A stretch of 64,000 nt of DNA from Parasulfuritortus sp049322515 (GTDB lineage Bacteria; Pseudomonadota; Gammaproteobacteria; Burkholderiales; Thiobacillaceae). Below are positions 20,159 to 31,527 of the stretch, in pieces. The stretch spans positions 62,001 to 126,000 of the forward strand of contig JBMOQW010000029.1 in the NCBI GenBank assembly GCA_049322515.1, read 5' to 3'. Positions within the stretch are counted from its first letter, which is position 1; the number at the start of each line of letters is the position of its first letter. Position numbers and translations under genes: made by a program. Below the pieces are notes generated by a model that was given only the letters and a program-made list of their open reading frames with translations, had not been told where the DNA came from and searched no databases.

Positions 20159-20545
20159 TCAGCACTGCTCCCAGGGCAGCCCGTCGAAGCGCCAGCCGCT
20201 CAGGGTGGAACGGTGGTGGTGCTCGTCGAGTTCGCCCTCGAAGCCGTGCAGGACGTTGTAGACCTCGGAGAAGCCGTGCTGTTCGAGGAATTCGCCGGCT
20301 TCGCGGGAACGGTTGCCTGAGCGGCAGATCAGCACCACGGGCCGATGGTGCGAGCCCGCGGCGCGCACTTCGCCAAGGAAGCGCGGATTGAGGTCCCAGT
20401 TCTCGCCCTCGTACCAGGGAATCAGCAGGCTGTCCTTGGCATGGCCGACGAACAGGAATTCCCATTCCGAACGGCAATCGATGAACACCGCGTCGGGGGT
20501 ACGGGCGAGAAAATCAAAGGCTTCCTTGGGGGTGAGGTGCTTCAT
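20159..20545 (-). CDS. Rhodanese-like domain protein, cytoplasmic
   Basis: A 128-residue single-domain rhodanese without a signal peptide. It has FIDCRSEWEFLFVGHA and the active-site loop CRSGNR with Cys at about 74, followed by GFEGELDEHHH and GWRFDGLPW. This is typical of small thiosulfate sulfurtransferase-like proteins of sulfur-metabolising beta-proteobacteria. ATG 20545 follows GGAGAA at a good distance. It is divergent from metH, separated by a 239-bp gap. Sulfur-carrier function is inferred from the motif. Confidence 0.87.
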   Translation of the reverse strand: MKHLTPKEAFDFLARTPDAVFIDCRSEWEFLFVGHAKDSLLIPWYEGENWDLNPRFLGEVRAAGSHHRPVVLICRSGNRSREAGEFLEQHGFSEVYNVLHGFEGELDEHHHRSTLSGWRFDGLPWEQC

Positions 20546-20750
20546 GGCGTTCTCCTGGGCGTGACAAGGCGGTCGGGCACGGCGTTGGACGGCGTACTTG
20601 CCAACATCGGAACGGCCAAGTGAGGTCATTGGGACGCGACATGCATGGGCACCAGAAAAGTCACGCCCCGATTCTATCCATTCGATTTATGTGGGCAACA
20701 AATTATTTTATCGATCGGCTGATGGCCGCCTAGGGCGCGCATCGGGCGTG

Positions 20751-20756
20751 TACAAT
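20751..20756 (+). promoter_or_regulatory. -10 element of metH promoter
   Basis: TACAAT lies 28 bp ahead of the metH ATG, with no good -35. If used, the 5' UTR would be only about 20 nt, which leaves no room for a riboswitch. The rest of the 239-bp gap has A/T-rich sequence at 20690-20712 and an inverted pair GGGCGTGAC (20557-20565) and GTCACGCCC (20660-20668), resembling the dispersed heptamer repeats. Confidence 0.5.
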
Positions 20757-20784
20757 TTCGCCCCTTTGTCTGTCAAGTCCCGCC

Positions 20785-24450
<3,666 letters not shown>

Positions 24451-24460
24451 TTCATCCAAA

Positions 24461-25036
24461 ATGCGTGATGCGACAATGACTCCCATGGAATTCACTGCGG
24501 ACCACTATGCGGCGCCTGGCAGAGTGGTTGTCGAATTTCAAACGATAGAGTGCGTCATTTCCGCTGCACTCATCCGATTCATACATCCCACTGAACCGAC
24601 ATCACTCAATTTTGCTCATTTGGTAGTCAATGAACTGACATTCACGAATCGACTGAAACTGCTCGCAGCATATCTATCAACCCATCCCATCGAACATTTT
24701 GTGTCCGAAGGTGATCCACACCTCGCTATCAAGAAGATGGAGTACAAGGAAGAATCTGAATATCTTTTAGAAGGCCTCCGCCTCGCAGGTGAGGCTGAGG
24801 CCGAGCGCAATCAGCTTGTCCATTCGCAATGGCTTGCCGACCCGGCTTGCGGTCCTGTTGGAACAGTCTGCAGAACCAAGGTGAGCACACGCGCAAAAAC
24901 GATCAAAGTTGCCCAAGAATTCCTGTCGGTTGCTGACATCCTTGCCGTAGCAGCCAAAGCGGAGAAAGCCTGGAAGTTGATCCAGTCGTCAACAAGCCAC
25001 CTACATATCTTGCTTTGTTCAAAGACAAGCTCTTAA
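24461..25036 (+). CDS. Hypothetical protein with HEPN-like RNxxxH motif, A/T-rich
   Basis: A 191-residue protein I do not recognise. It is mostly helical by composition and has no signal peptide or membrane helix. Residues 116-121 read RNQLVH in the context AEAERNQLVHSQW, which fits the R-x4-H catalytic motif of HEPN ribonucleases, often with Asn after Arg; an N-terminal helix with EFQTIECVIS would suit the fold. Base composition differs sharply from the neighbours: bases 24601-24660 contain 22 G+C of 60, in a region otherwise about two-thirds G+C. It lies 10 bp after metH and 45 bp before a toxin-antitoxin pair, suggesting acquired defence-type DNA. Starts at 24476 or 24485 are possible. Confidence 0.6.
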   Translation: MRDATMTPMEFTADHYAAPGRVVVEFQTIECVISAALIRFIHPTEPTSLNFAHLVVNELTFTNRLKLLAAYLSTHPIEHFVSEGDPHLAIKKMEYKEESEYLLEGLRLAGEAEAERNQLVHSQWLADPACGPVGTVCRTKVSTRAKTIKVAQEFLSVADILAVAAKAEKAWKLIQSSTSHLHILLCSKTSS

Positions 25037-25044
25037 ACCTTACA

Positions 25045-25070
25045 TACAATTGGTTGCACCTATCGCAACC
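25045..25070 (+). promoter_or_regulatory. Toxin-antitoxin promoter and palindromic operator
   Basis: TACAAT (25045-25050) is immediately followed by GGTTGC (25052-25057) and GCAACC (25065-25070), a 6-bp perfect inverted repeat with a 7-bp spacer. A palindrome over the transcription start is where a ribbon-helix-helix antitoxin would bind to repress its own operon. GGAG at 25072-25075 serves the antitoxin ATG. Confidence 0.55.
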
Positions 25071-25081
25071 CGGAGCCCGCC

Positions 25082-25351
25082 ATGAGCACCACCGTCGGCG
25101 TCAAACTGGATGACGAGACCCGCCAGCGCCTCAAGACCGTGGCGGACGCACTCGACCGCACCCCGCACTGGGTCATCAAAACGGCGCTGAACGCGTGGCT
25201 GGAGCGCGAGGAAGCCGCGCTCAGGGAACGCCGCGATGACGAGGCCCGTTGGGCTCGATATCAGGAAAACTGCCAAGCCGTCCCGCAGGCTCGTGTCATG
25301 CAATGGCTGGACGCGCTGGCGGCGGGGCAGGGCGAACCGTGCCCGAAGTAG
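25082..25351 (+). CDS. CopG/ParD-type ribbon-helix-helix antitoxin
   Basis: An 89-residue protein. The N-terminal half is a ribbon-helix-helix DNA-binding domain: beta strand TTVGVKLDDETRQRL, then helices KTVADALDRTPHWVIKTALNAWLE. The C-terminal half is charged and probably disordered until it binds the toxin. Its stop overlaps the start of the ParE-like toxin by 13 bp. It should neutralise the toxin and repress the operon through the palindrome at 25052-25070. Confidence 0.85.
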   Translation: MSTTVGVKLDDETRQRLKTVADALDRTPHWVIKTALNAWLEREEAALRERRDDEARWARYQENCQAVPQARVMQWLDALAAGQGEPCPK

Positions 25352-25632
25352 TCTGGCTGCCGGAGGCTCTGGCCGACATCGAACGCCTGCATGCTTTCCT
25401 CAACGACAAGAATCCCCAGGCCGCCCGCAATGCCATCCTGTGCATTCAAGCCGCTGCGCGGCAATTGGAAACCTTTCCCGAAATCGGCCGGCCGATGCCC
25501 GACGATAGCCATCGGCGGGAGATTTTCGCCGCCTTCGGCGCCGGTGCCTATGTGCTGCGCTATCGTCTTGGCCAGGATGACCGGCCGGTCGTCATTCGGG
25601 TATGGCACACGCGCGCGTGGCGCGGAGTCTGA
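25339..25632 (+). CDS. ParE/RelE-superfamily toxin
   Basis: A 97-residue protein with a GTG start inside the antitoxin gene. It begins VPEVVWLPEALADIERLHAF and has FPEIGRPMPDDSHRREIFAAF, YVLRYRLG and VIRVWHTRAWR, the ParE/RelE fold with the usual Pro-Glu-x-Gly-Arg loop and C-terminal Arg-rich strand. ParE members poison gyrase and RelE members cut mRNA; sequence alone does not settle which. The partner is a ribbon-helix-helix protein, more usual for ParE. Confidence 0.85.
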   Translation: MPEVVWLPEALADIERLHAFLNDKNPQAARNAILCIQAAARQLETFPEIGRPMPDDSHRREIFAAFGAGAYVLRYRLGQDDRPVVIRVWHTRAWRGV

Positions 25633-25635
25633 CGC

Positions 25636-26673
25636 ATGACGAACCTGCCTGATCCATTCCAATCCCCTACCGCTTTTCACGACGCCTTCGTCGCCGGACT
25701 GGAGCGTCAACTGGCCGAACCCGGCCTCGGCACCTATATCCTGGTGCTGGCCAATGCCAGTTTCGACCCGGCCATCTGGCCTTTGCTCAAGGGCCGACTG
25801 GGCAATCGTTTTGCCGAACTGGCGGCAGAGGTGAGCGAAGGCTTGCGTTCCGGCCGCAGACTGAACTATCCGGAGGATGACCTGATGGTTTTCCTGAAGC
25901 TGATGGCGATGGGGTTCGACTCCGTGTCCGGCACCGAATGGCGCCAGGCCGGTCCCTGGGAAATCCAGTTCAACCCCCTGCGCGCCCTGCGCCCGGCCCG
26001 GGCCAGCGGACAACACGCCGAGGGCTGCGCGCCGCCACCCTTCAATCCAAGTGGATTCCACTTCAACAAGCCATTCCTGAAACCTGAAATTTTGTGGGAA
26101 GGCGAACTGCGCCGGCACCCGATCCGCCTGCTCTACAACAAGTTCCCCTTCGCCGACCTGCACGGCCTCCTAGTACCCGACCCGGAGCGGAGCCTGCCGC
26201 AATGGTTGACCCAGGACTGGCACCTGTACGCCTGGCACTTGGTCGAGGCGCTGGCCGAACGCCTGCCCGGACTGGGCATCGGCTACAACAGCCATGGCGG
26301 CCAGGCTTCGGTCAACCACCTGCACTTCCAGACTTTCCTGCGTGCCGAGCCGCTGCCGATCGCAGCCGCCCACTGGACACACAATGGCGGCGCCATCCCC
26401 TACCCGATTCCCTGTCACGCCTTCACGTCCGCGCTCGAGGCCTGGTTCTTCATCGACCAGCTGCATCACGGCCACCAGCCCTACAACCTGGTCTACCTGC
26501 CCGGCCGGTTGTATTGCCTGCCTCGCCGCACCGGTGGGGCACCGGTGCCCTGGTGTGCCGGCCACGCCTGGTACGAGCTTGCCGGTGGCGTCACCACCTT
26601 CAACCGGGACGACTTCGGCAAACTCGGTGCGCCTGACATCGGCGACGCCCTGGCCGCCCTGGCCCCCGGCTGA
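25636..26673 (+). CDS. HIT-superfamily (GalT-branch) nucleotidyltransferase/phosphorylase-like protein
   Basis: A 345-residue protein. The key motif is NHLHFQTF: His228-x-His230-x-Gln232, the HxHxQ active site of the GalT/Ap4A phosphorylase branch of the HIT superfamily, where the second His carries the nucleotide. Upstream it has LLYNKFPFADLHGLLVP, the substrate-cradling strand seen in GalT and Apa2-type enzymes. The C-terminal third (NLVYLPGRLYCLPRR) is also family-like. The substrate cannot be deduced; a nucleotide-sugar or dinucleoside polyphosphate is plausible. It starts 3 bp after the toxin gene. Confidence 0.7.
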   Translation: MTNLPDPFQSPTAFHDAFVAGLERQLAEPGLGTYILVLANASFDPAIWPLLKGRLGNRFAELAAEVSEGLRSGRRLNYPEDDLMVFLKLMAMGFDSVSGTEWRQAGPWEIQFNPLRALRPARASGQHAEGCAPPPFNPSGFHFNKPFLKPEILWEGELRRHPIRLLYNKFPFADLHGLLVPDPERSLPQWLTQDWHLYAWHLVEALAERLPGLGIGYNSHGGQASVNHLHFQTFLRAEPLPIAAAHWTHNGGAIPYPIPCHAFTSALEAWFFIDQLHHGHQPYNLVYLPGRLYCLPRRTGGAPVPWCAGHAWYELAGGVTTFNRDDFGKLGAPDIGDALAALAPG

Positions 26674-26749
26674 CCATCCCACGCAGCCCTTTCTTTCGCT
26701 CCGGCGCCATGGCATTGTGGCTGCACGCTTGCCCGTCTTCCGGCACTGA

Positions 26750-29700
26750 ATGACCGTCTTTCTCCGCCATCTCTTTCACTACGGCGCCTACCTGCTGGGG
26801 GCGGCGGTCATCGTGGTCTGCGCCACGGCCCTGGCCTTGCGCTTCGTCATCATGCCGGACATCGAACGCTACAAGCCGGCCATCGAAGCCGCCGCCACCC
26901 GGGCCGTCGGCTTGCCGGTCAAGATTGCCGGCATCGAAGCCGACTGGTGGCATCTGAATCCGCGCTTCAGCCTGCGCGAGGTCACCCTCAACCCGCCCGG
27001 CCGACCGGCCGCACTGACCCTGGGCCGGGTCGACGCCACCCTGTCCTGGCTCAGCCTCGCCCTGCTGGAACCTCGACTGGCCCGCCTCGACCTCTACCGG
27101 TCGCACCTGGAAATCCGACGCGACCGGCACGGTGCCGTGTTCATCGCCGGCATCCCGGTCAGCGGTCCGGGCGCACCCAGCCCGTTCCCGGACTGGCTGT
27201 TGCGCCAGCAGATCCTGACCGTCTCGGACGGCCGCCTGACCTGGAGCGACGAGGCGCGCGCTGCCCCGCCCCTGATCATGACCGAGGTCAACCTGCTGAT
27301 CCGCAATGGCTTCGGGCGTCACCGCTTCGGCCTCACCGCACGGCCACCCGCCAGCGCCGGCCAGCATCTCGACCTGCGCGGCGATTTCCACGGCGATTCG
27401 GTGCACACGCCGGCGCGCTGGTCCGGCCGACTCTATCTCGCGGCACGGGGCGCCTCCGCAGCCGGCCTCAATACCTGGTCGCCCTGGGCCCAGACCGCAG
27501 TGCGCCGCAGCACCGGCGACCTTCGGCTCTGGATGACCCTGGCCCGTGGCCAGCTGGCCGGCGTGGTCGGCGATGTCCGTCTTTCCGATGTCGCCGTCTC
27601 GCTGGCCGATGAATTGCCGGACATGACCTTCACGCGCATATCCGGCCGCCTGGGCTGGCAAAGGCAGGACCAGGCACAGGTCTATTCAGTCGAGCGTCTG
27701 GATTTCGCCACGGCCGAGGGCCCGGCCGCCGAACCGGCCACGGTCAAGGTCACCCTGCGACCCAACCCGGACGGCCACATCGAACACGCCAAGGTGGAGG
27801 CCGCCAGCCTGCGCCTGGAGGCCCTCACCGCCGTCTCGGGGGCGGTGCCCATGCCGCGCCTGGCGCACGACTGGATCGCCCGCCTGAATCCGCGCGGCTT
27901 CGTCGAGCACCTGGTGTTCGAATGGCTCGGCAAATCACGCTTCTCCCTGAAAACCCGGTTCCGGGAAGGCGGCATCAAGGCCAGCGGTCCCCTGCCCGGC
28001 TTCTCCGGGCTGTCCGGCAGCATCGACACCAACGAGCAGGCCGGCCAAGCCACCCTGAACGGGCGAGATTTCCATTTCACGCATGACGCCGTGTTCCGCC
28101 AGCCGCTGATGTTCGCACGGCTGGACAGCGCGCTGCGCTGGCGCGGCGAGGCAGGCACCGGCTATCGGGTCGACCTGGAACGCTTCGAACTGGGCAACGC
28201 CGACCTCGACGGCAGCGCCGAAGGCCATCTCCTCCTGGCCCCGGACCGAGCCCCGGTGATCGACCTGCGCGCACGTCTGGCTCGCGGCCAGGGCAACGCG
28301 GTCTGGCGCTACTTGCCCCGGTCCATCAGTGAAGACGCCTACGCCTGGCTCAAGGCCGGCCTCCTGGGTGGCGTATCGAACGACACCCAACTGGTCCTGC
28401 GTGGCCCCCTCGACCGTTTTCCCTTCGACCAGGGCGGCGGCCATTTCCAGGTCAACATCCCGATGCGTGACGCCAGCCTGGCCTACGCACCCGGCTGGCC
28501 GATCATCACCGGGGTCAACGGCCTGCTCAGCTTCCAGGGCAAGGGCATGCACCTCAGCGCGGACAGCGGCGACATCCTCGGGGTCAAGCTGAGCCGGGTC
28601 AAGGGCATCATCCCCGATCTCCATCGTTCCGACTACGAAACCCTGACCATCGATGGCGAAGCCCGGGGCACCACCCACGACTTCCTCTCATTCGTCCGGC
28701 AGAGCCCGGTCAATGCCCATACAGGCGGCTTCACCGAAAACCTCTCGGCGACCGGGGATGCCCACTTGCGCCTGCGCCTGCGCCTGCCCTTGAGACATAT
28801 CCGTGACGCCCGGGTAGCCGGCCAGCTCAGCCTCAGCGGCAATGACCTTCGCCTCGGTGGCCGCCTGCCCGACCTGACCCAGGTGCACGGCCAGCTCGCC
28901 TTCACCGAGACTTGGCTGCGCGGCGAACGCATCGCAGCCCGGTTGCATGGCCAGCCCATCCAGCTGGGCCTGACCAGCGAATCAGGCGGCCGCGTGCGAG
29001 CCAGCCTGCAGGGCAGCCTGTCCGCGCAAACCCTGGCGCCCTGGCTGCCGGCGGCCCTGGCCAGCCGGGTGACCGGCAGCACGCCGGTGCGCGCCGTGGT
29101 CGGGGTCAAACCGGACGACCTCAGCTTCGACCTCGAATCCGATCTGCTCGGCCTGGCCATTGACCTGCCGGCGCCTCTGGGCAAGCGCGCCGAACAGCGC
29201 ATCGCCACCCGGGTGCGGGGCGCCGACAGCCAGGCCCAGCCGCTGCAACTGAGTTTCAGCCATGGCCCCCAGCTCCAGGGGCGGGTCGCCCTCGATGCCG
29301 CCGGCCAGGCCCGCGTCGCGGTCGCCCTCGGCGGCGAGCCGGCCACCCTGCCCAAATCGCCTGGCTTGAAGGTCAGCGGACGCCTGGCCCAGCTCGACCT
29401 GGACGCCTGGCGCCAAGTGGGCGAATCACTCGGCACGCGTACCGAGCCATCCCCCCTCAAGGTGCTGGACATTCGCCTCACCGTCGACGAATTCAAGGCG
29501 TTCCGACGCACCTTGCGCGACCTGCACCTCCAGGCCCACCCCAAGGGCCCGGCCTGGTGGTTCCAGCTCGCCAGTCCCCAACTGACCGGAGAAGTGGAAT
29601 ACGGCCCGCGCACCGGCCAGCCCGGCCAGCGCTTCCAGGGACGCTTCGAGACCCTCGCCATCCCGGAGGCAGACCCGGGTGCGCCCACCGCGACCGTCAG

Positions 29701-30550
29701 CGAAACCGACCTGGGCGAATTGCCCGCGGAAATCGTCCTCACCGCCAACGCCTTCAACTACCACGGTCGCGACTTGGGCGAGTTGGCTCTCAACCTGAAT
29801 GTCGAGAAGACCGGCTTGCGCGTCGACACCCTGCGCCTCGCCAATGCCGACAGCCAGTTGCAGGGCGGGGGCTGGATCTCGGCGTCACCCCTGCGGGAAA
29901 CCTGGCTCGACCTCAAGCTGACCGCACCCAACCTCGGCCGCCTGATGAAACGCCTGCGCACCACCGAGGCGATCAAGGGCGGCGAACTGCAGATGGAAGG
30001 TCGGTTGAACTGGCTCGGCCGCCCGGAAGACTTTAGCCTTGCGCGTCTGGGCGGGCGGCTCCGCCTCGACATTGCGCGCGGCCGCTTCACTCAGCTCGAT
30101 CCCGGCGCCGGCAAGCTGCTCGGCATTCTCAGCCTGCAAGCCCTGCCCCGGCGCATCGCGCTCGATTTTCGCGACGTGTTCTCGGAGGGCTTCGCCTTCG
30201 ACGAGATCAAGGGCGACCTGCACCTCGACCGGGGTGTCGCCTACCTGCCCGCCCTGGCGATCAACGGTCCGGCCGCCAAGATCGTCATGAATGGTCGCAT
30301 CGGCCTGGTCGAGGAAACCCAGGATCTCCGCCTGCGCATCCAGCCGCGCCTGGACGAAGGGGTCGCGGTGGGCGCCGCGCTCCTGGGCGGGCCGGCGGTG
30401 GGGGTGGGCGCCCTGGTCGCCAGCAAGCTGCTCCAGGACCCGATCGCCAAGGCCGCCAGCTTTGAATATCTGGTCACCGGCAGCTGGGCGGAGCCGGTGG
30501 TGCGCAAGCTGCCCCGGGCACCGGCGGAGCCCGTCCAGGCTGGCCCCTGA
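26750..30550 (+). CDS. yhdP: YhdP-family AsmA-like protein
   Basis: A 1266-residue protein with one N-terminal membrane helix (about 12-38) and a very long periplasmic region rich in beta strands. The start MTVFLRHLFHYGAYLLG, the early segment ADWWHLNPRFSLREVTL, the late FRDVFSEGFAFDEIKGDLHL and the C-terminal DPIAKAASFEYLVTGSW are signatures of the YhdP/TIGR02099 family. Related AsmA-like proteins form bridges that move phospholipid from inner to outer membrane. The neighbouring nitrilase and tldD genes are its usual partners in many proteobacteria. Confidence 0.93.
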   Translation: MTVFLRHLFHYGAYLLGAAVIVVCATALALRFVIMPDIERYKPAIEAAATRAVGLPVKIAGIEADWWHLNPRFSLREVTLNPPGRPAALTLGRVDATLSWLSLALLEPRLARLDLYRSHLEIRRDRHGAVFIAGIPVSGPGAPSPFPDWLLRQQILTVSDGRLTWSDEARAAPPLIMTEVNLLIRNGFGRHRFGLTARPPASAGQHLDLRGDFHGDSVHTPARWSGRLYLAARGASAAGLNTWSPWAQTAVRRSTGDLRLWMTLARGQLAGVVGDVRLSDVAVSLADELPDMTFTRISGRLGWQRQDQAQVYSVERLDFATAEGPAAEPATVKVTLRPNPDGHIEHAKVEAASLRLEALTAVSGAVPMPRLAHDWIARLNPRGFVEHLVFEWLGKSRFSLKTRFREGGIKASGPLPGFSGLSGSIDTNEQAGQATLNGRDFHFTHDAVFRQPLMFARLDSALRWRGEAGTGYRVDLERFELGNADLDGSAEGHLLLAPDRAPVIDLRARLARGQGNAVWRYLPRSISEDAYAWLKAGLLGGVSNDTQLVLRGPLDRFPFDQGGGHFQVNIPMRDASLAYAPGWPIITGVNGLLSFQGKGMHLSADSGDILGVKLSRVKGIIPDLHRSDYETLTIDGEARGTTHDFLSFVRQSPVNAHTGGFTENLSATGDAHLRLRLRLPLRHIRDARVAGQLSLSGNDLRLGGRLPDLTQVHGQLAFTETWLRGERIAARLHGQPIQLGLTSESGGRVRASLQGSLSAQTLAPWLPAALASRVTGSTPVRAVVGVKPDDLSFDLESDLLGLAIDLPAPLGKRAEQRIATRVRGADSQAQPLQLSFSHGPQLQGRVALDAAGQARVAVALGGEPATLPKSPGLKVSGRLAQLDLDAWRQVGESLGTRTEPSPLKVLDIRLTVDEFKAFRRTLRDLHLQAHPKGPAWWFQLASPQLTGEVEYGPRTGQPGQRFQGRFETLAIPEADPGAPTATVSETDLGELPAEIVLTANAFNYHGRDLGELALNLNVEKTGLRVDTLRLANADSQLQGGGWISASPLRETWLDLKLTAPNLGRLMKRLRTTEAIKGGELQMEGRLNWLGRPEDFSLARLGGRLRLDIARGRFTQLDPGAGKLLGILSLQALPRRIALDFRDVFSEGFAFDEIKGDLHLDRGVAYLPALAINGPAAKIVMNGRIGLVEETQDLRLRIQPRLDEGVAVGAALLGGPAVGVGALVASKLLQDPIAKAASFEYLVTGSWAEPVVRKLPRAPAEPVQAGP

Positions 30551-30576
30551 CCCGGGCACTGCCGGTTTGTGATAAT
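30547..30576 (+). promoter_or_regulatory. Putative promoter of the nitrilase-tldD pair
   Basis: Extended -10 TGTGATAAT (GATAAT at 30571-30576) with a weak -35 CTGACC (30547-30552) at 18-bp spacing. The predicted start is near 30583, about 30 nt ahead of the GTG at 30613. Confidence 0.45.
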
Positions 30577-30612
30577 TTCCGGGGTATCTGCCCAGTCTCC
30601 CATGGAAATGTC

Positions 30613-31527
30613 GTGACCCGAAAGCCCTGCTCCAGCTTCGCCAAGGCCAAGAGCCGCCCCGTGCCCAAATCGGACCAGGATGCCGGTGGCGTCGTCCGCG
30701 TCGCCGCCATCCAGATGGCCTCGGGACCGAACGTGCCGGCCAATCTGGCCGAAGCCGCCCGCCTGATCGAGCTCGCCGTGGCCGCCGGAGCCAAGCTGGT
30801 CGTGCTGCCGGAAAACTTCGCCCTGATGGGCCTCAAGGAATCCGACAAGGTCGCCCAGCGCGAGGCGCCCGGCAAGGGCCCGATCCAGAAATTCCTCGCC
30901 AGCCAAGCCAAGAAGCACGCCATCTGGCTGGTCGGTGGCTCGGTGCCGATGGAATGCGAGAATGCCCGCAAGGTCTACCAGAGCTGCCTGGTCTACGACG
31001 ACAAGGGCAAGCAGGTGGCCCGCTACGACAAGATCCACCTTTTCGGCCTCGACCTCGGCAACGAGCACTACCGCGAGGACACCACCATCAAGGCCGGCGA
31101 CACCGTGGTCGTGGTGGACAGCCCGTTCGGCCGCATCGGCCTGTCGATCTGCTACGACCTGCGCTTCCCGGAGCTGTACCGGGCCATGGGCGAGGTCGAC
31201 ATCATCCTGGTGCCGGCCGCCTTCACCGCGACCACCGGCAAGGCCCACTTCGAAACCCTGGTGCGCGCCCGCGCCATCGAGAACCTCGCCTACGTGATCG
31301 CCCCGGGCCAAGGTGGCTACCACCTGTCCGGTCGGGAAACCCACGGCGACACCATGATCGTGGACCCGTGGGGCAACGTGCTCGACCGCCTGCCGCGCGG
31401 TTCCGGCGTGGTCGTCGCCGGGGTCAACCGCGCCTACCAGGACAGCCTGCGCAAGAGCCTGCCCGCGCTCAAGCACCGCACCCTGGAGTGCGCCAAAGCC
31501 ATCAACATCGTGACCGCCCACCCATGA
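30613..31527 (+). CDS. Carbon-nitrogen hydrolase, Nit1-type (deaminated glutathione amidase-like)
   Basis: A nitrilase-superfamily amidase with the catalytic triad Glu67 (VVLPENFALMG), Lys140 (RYDKIHLFGLDLG) and Cys180 (LSICYDLRFPEL). The closest subfamily by motif is Nit1/YbeM, which removes deaminated glutathione as metabolite repair. From GTG 30613 it is 304 residues, longer than the usual 265-275; the conserved part begins at VRVAAIQMASGPN (about residue 28), so an internal start such as GTG 30661 is possible. The stop overlaps the tldD ATG by 4 bp. Confidence 0.88.
   Translation: MTRKPCSSFAKAKSRPVPKSDQDAGGVVRVAAIQMASGPNVPANLAEAARLIELAVAAGAKLVVLPENFALMGLKESDKVAQREAPGKGPIQKFLASQAKKHAIWLVGGSVPMECENARKVYQSCLVYDDKGKQVARYDKIHLFGLDLGNEHYREDTTIKAGDTVVVVDSPFGRIGLSICYDLRFPELYRAMGEVDIILVPAAFTATTGKAHFETLVRARAIENLAYVIAPGQGGYHLSGRETHGDTMIVDPWGNVLDRLPRGSGVVVAGVNRAYQDSLRKSLPALKHRTLECAKAINIVTAHP

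Noticed and set aside
20546..20784. A cobalamin or SAH riboswitch upstream of metH
   Set aside because: No B12-box-like or SAH-riboswitch core is visible, and the likely -10 (20751-20756) leaves only about 20 nt of 5' UTR.
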